Assembly: GCA_017501345.1 (NCBI GenBank)
Contig: JAFVXC010000042.1
Span: forward strand, 1 to 64,000
Origin: Clostridia bacterium
GTDB taxonomy: Bacteria > Bacillota_A > Clostridia > Oscillospirales > CAG-272
Direction of reading: 5' to 3'
Length of the DNA: 64,000 nucleotides
A program made the translations under genes and the position numbers. The notes beneath the pieces were generated by a model that saw only the letters and a program-made list of their open reading frames with translations, did not search any database and had not been told where the DNA came from. This document shows, piece after piece, positions 62,142-64,000 of this stretch; within the stretch, counting starts at the first letter, position 1, and each line of letters opens with the position of its first letter.

Positions 62142-62915
62142 ATGTCGCGGGCATCACGCATATGCACCCTCCTTCTCGTTTTTCTTCTGGTCCTGCTCTC
62201 GCCGCTCTGCATATACGCAGGCGAGGACGACGATCACTCGGGGGACGATGGCGAGGATATCATCCCCTCGAAACTGTACAGCTACTCCTTTGAAGAGGGT
62301 GACACGCAGGCGGCACTCCACCTGCATAGAGTCTATGCAGAGCACGGAAACGTCGATCTGCTTGACGCCTTCGTCGAAACCGCTGAGCACGGTGTATCTC
62401 TCTACATCAGTCTCGGCGATTTCAAGCTTTATCTGACGGCGGGTCTCGTTTCACAGATCGCAAAACGCGGAGAGCCCGTAACGATCTACGTAAAGGAGAT
62501 CGTCGAGGAAACGAACGGATCCGACACCGATGAAACGGTTGACTCGGGCGAGGAAACGCCCGTGGACGTCGTCTACGACGTCGACCTTGGCTTCGAATTT
62601 GACAGAGAGGCTCTTAAGATCCAGATCAAGCATAAGACAAAGCACGCAGATCGACTGCGCGTCTTGTCGATCGACGAAAACGGCTCAGAGACCGAGCTGA
62701 CGTCGTCGTACGGGAGCTCGCTTGTCGCTTTTTTCCCCGAGCAGTCGGCATTCACCCTGCGGATCACCGAGGATCCGCCACCCGAAGGAGCCTCGAGACT
62801 TCCCGTGCTTCTGTCGGGCATTCTGCTCGTGCTCGTTGCACTTTCGGTCGTACTGATCGTTCTGCTCCGAAGGGGAACGCTTGAGTCGATGTATCTCAGG
62901 CGTTATGGGAAGTAA
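62142..62915 (+). CDS. Secreted or membrane-anchored protein of unknown function
   Basis: The 257-residue protein has an N-terminal signal peptide (about 1-27, CTLLLVFLLVLLSPLCIYAGE), a soluble acidic region, and a C-terminal membrane helix (about 222-245) followed by a short basic tail. This is a type I membrane layout, with most of the protein outside the cell. No family recognised. AGGAGGAG precedes the ATG. Confidence 0.7.
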   Translation: MSRASRICTLLLVFLLVLLSPLCIYAGEDDDHSGDDGEDIIPSKLYSYSFEEGDTQAALHLHRVYAEHGNVDLLDAFVETAEHGVSLYISLGDFKLYLTAGLVSQIAKRGEPVTIYVKEIVEETNGSDTDETVDSGEETPVDVVYDVDLGFEFDREALKIQIKHKTKHADRLRVLSIDENGSETELTSSYGSSLVAFFPEQSAFTLRITEDPPPEGASRLPVLLSGILLVLVALSVVLIVLLRRGTLESMYLRRYGK

Positions 62916-62999
62916 AGGGAAGAATATTACAGGGCTCTGCCTCGCGCTCCGCTTGAGGATATCCCCTCGCACAAAATAACAGAAAGGACATCTGAAGCT

Positions 63000-63794
63000 A
63001 TGGGAAGAATGCTCGGTTCGTTTGTGGACGACGAGGAGCTCGACCGCCCCGATCTGAATAAATGCCCCGACTGCGGATGCTTTTTCGAGGACGACAACTG
63101 CCCTCTGTGCGGTATGCGTTGTCCCGACTATATGCGCGCGGGGAATCGAAGGGCTGTGAAGAAAAAAAAGAAGCACGGCGGACCGCAGTATAAGGTTGCT
63201 TTCATTGATTGGTATCACCGCTGGTGGTTCATCATCCTGATTCTCTTTGTTTTTCCGCTCATAGGCATTATTCTGCTTCTCACAAGCCCACACAAAAAGG
63301 GGATCAAAATAACGGTTATCGTGATCACAGCTGTATACGCGATTCTATCAAGCATCGGGATCAGCTCGATCGTGCGAGGCGTGATCAATTACTTCAGCGA
63401 TCCCGTGGACACCTCCCTTTCGCGCGCCGAATACGTCGCCGCCTGCGAGGAGATCTCTGTAGAGGAATTTTACCGCTTCGCAGACAGCTACGAGGACAAA
63501 TTCGTCTCAATGACACTTCTTATAAAGGAGCGCATCGTAGATGAGGAGGGCTATCGCAAGGGCAGTGAGTACACGACCTACTACATCTGCGAGGCGCTCG
63601 ACGGCAGCACCTGCACGATCCTGCTGCGGGACTGTCTCAGAGAGAGCGATGCGCAGAATTTTGTCGCGGGTGCGATGATCCGCATCTACGGCGAGGGCGC
63701 AGGAGAACGGTCGATCTATGATATGAATGACATCCTTCAGATACCGCACACCGCTCCGTGCATCTACGGTGCTTACGTTGACCTGATCGGATAA
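63000..63794 (+). CDS. Zinc-ribbon membrane protein of unknown function
   Basis: The 264-residue protein has an N-terminal double zinc-finger-like stretch (KCPDCGCFF, NCPLCGMRC, about 21-45), a basic linker with a KKKKK run, and two membrane helices (about 73-98 and 104-126). A soluble domain of about 130 residues (SVEEFYRFADSYEDKFVSMTLLIKERIVDE) then resembles OB-like or DUF-type domains of other small membrane proteins. Not recognised further. Confidence 0.72.
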   Translation: MGRMLGSFVDDEELDRPDLNKCPDCGCFFEDDNCPLCGMRCPDYMRAGNRRAVKKKKKHGGPQYKVAFIDWYHRWWFIILILFVFPLIGIILLLTSPHKKGIKITVIVITAVYAILSSIGISSIVRGVINYFSDPVDTSLSRAEYVAACEEISVEEFYRFADSYEDKFVSMTLLIKERIVDEEGYRKGSEYTTYYICEALDGSTCTILLRDCLRESDAQNFVAGAMIRIYGEGAGERSIYDMNDILQIPHTAPCIYGAYVDLIG

Positions 63795-63810
63795 AAAGGA
63801 ATAGACGACA

Positions 63811-63846
63811 AGAGGCTGAGCCAACGGCTCAGCCTCTCTTTTCGTT
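63811..63846 (+). terminator. Terminator after the zinc-ribbon gene
   Basis: An 11-bp stem (GAGGCTGAGCC / GGCTCAGCCTC) is followed by TCTTTTCG. It can also serve the minus-strand gene from the right. Confidence 0.8.
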
Positions 63847-63849
63847 TCA

Positions 63850-63882
63850 GGAAGGGACTGCCGCGTTGCGGCAGTCCCTTAC
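63850..63882. terminator. Hairpin at the end of the nifJ gene
   Basis: A perfect 13-bp stem (AAGGGACTGCCGC / GCGGCAGTCCCTT) with a GTT loop lies 17 bases beyond the nifJ stop, without a strong T run on the minus strand. Confidence 0.6.
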
Positions 63883-63898
63883 TTTTGGGTTTATAAAA

Positions 63899-64000
63899 TT
63901 ATTCGTACAGCTTGCCCATCTTCTGGAGACGCTCGTACTTTGCCTTCGCGTTTTCTTCAGCCTGTGCGAAGAGAGCCTGTGCTCTTTCGGGGAAGGTCTG
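63899..64000 (-). CDS. nifJ: Pyruvate:ferredoxin oxidoreductase, C-terminal end only
   Basis: Only the last 33 codons lie in the window; the rest extends past the right edge. They read PERAQALFAQAEENAKAKYE and then a short Leu/Lys tail, typical of the C-terminus of pyruvate:ferredoxin oxidoreductase. The enzyme makes acetyl-CoA, CO2 and reduced ferredoxin from pyruvate in anaerobes, which matches the rest of the window. Confidence 0.8.
   Translation of the reverse strand, partial: QTFPERAQALFAQAEENAKAKYERLQKMGKLYE

Noticed and set aside
60688..62157. A 489-codon frame on the minus strand opposite the UPF0210 gene
   Set aside because: Arg/Asp-rich shadow without motifs, opposite a clear conserved protein.

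Overview
The window looks like a chromosomal segment of an anaerobic, spore-forming, fermentative member of the Clostridia, probably a gut Oscillospirales-type lineage; the lineage is inferred, not tested. Supporting signs are SpoIIP, a glycyl radical enzyme with its activase, the C-terminus of pyruvate:ferredoxin oxidoreductase, acetate kinase, type III glutamine synthetase, a cysteine T-box in front of cysE-cysS, strong AAGGAGG-type ribosome sites and many sigma-A promoters with 17-base spacers. Coding density is high and most genes lie in short co-directional operons. There is no rRNA, CRISPR array, insertion sequence or phage gene. One tRNA (Glu, CTC) is present.

Layout. 1-2600: a patch of AT-richer, unrecognised membrane-protein genes preceded by a striking array of mini-hairpins separated by GTGAAAT/ATTTCAC. 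2677-10947: a glucuronoxylan island, with an operon of GH115 alpha-glucuronidase, uxaC, uxuB and uxuA, a divergent AraC regulator and a GH3 beta-glycosidase. 11162-16265: a response regulator/histidine kinase pair that drives a large lipoprotein (a UGSC-like domain fused to a second conserved domain) and a TlpA-like thioredoxin lipoprotein. 16470-22904: a five-gene redox operon (old-yellow-enzyme-like flavoprotein, SDR, fumarate-reductase-like flavoprotein, xylose-isomerase-like TIM barrel, D-2-hydroxyacid dehydrogenase) with a divergent AraC regulator. 23117-30267: a GntR-controlled catabolic operon of FGGY kinase, iron alcohol dehydrogenase, glycyl radical activase, DeoC-family aldolase and a short glycyl radical enzyme. 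This operon is the best candidate for a new pathway. 30434-37482: tRNA-Glu, an M42 peptidase, spoIIP, a cellulase-like glycosidase with a YgjV-like membrane protein and AraC regulator, and a LexA/S24-type repressor. 37583-40964: a frameshifted histidine phosphatase, cysS and cysE behind a T-box. 41206-50078: a Gld-type ABC exporter with auxiliary proteins, an acyltransferase with a zinc ribbon and a GlpT-like transporter. 50143-64000: housekeeping and small genes (ackA, a small ribbon-helix-helix protein missed by simple ORF length cut-offs, a SLOG protein, tmcAL, a MATE pump, a mannitol-dehydrogenase-family protein, a class I amidotransferase, glnN, an ACT/UPF0210 pair, two membrane proteins, and the 3' end of nifJ).

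How the genes fit together. The GH115 product D-glucuronate would pass through UxaC (to fructuronate), UxuB (to mannonate) and UxuA (to 2-keto-3-deoxygluconate); the kinase and aldolase that finish the route are not in the window. In the glycyl radical operon, the gene content fits a route in which a polyol or anhydro-sugar is opened or dehydrated by the radical enzyme, phosphorylated by the kinase and split by the aldolase, with the released carbonyl reduced by the iron alcohol dehydrogenase. The order of steps and the substrate are inference.
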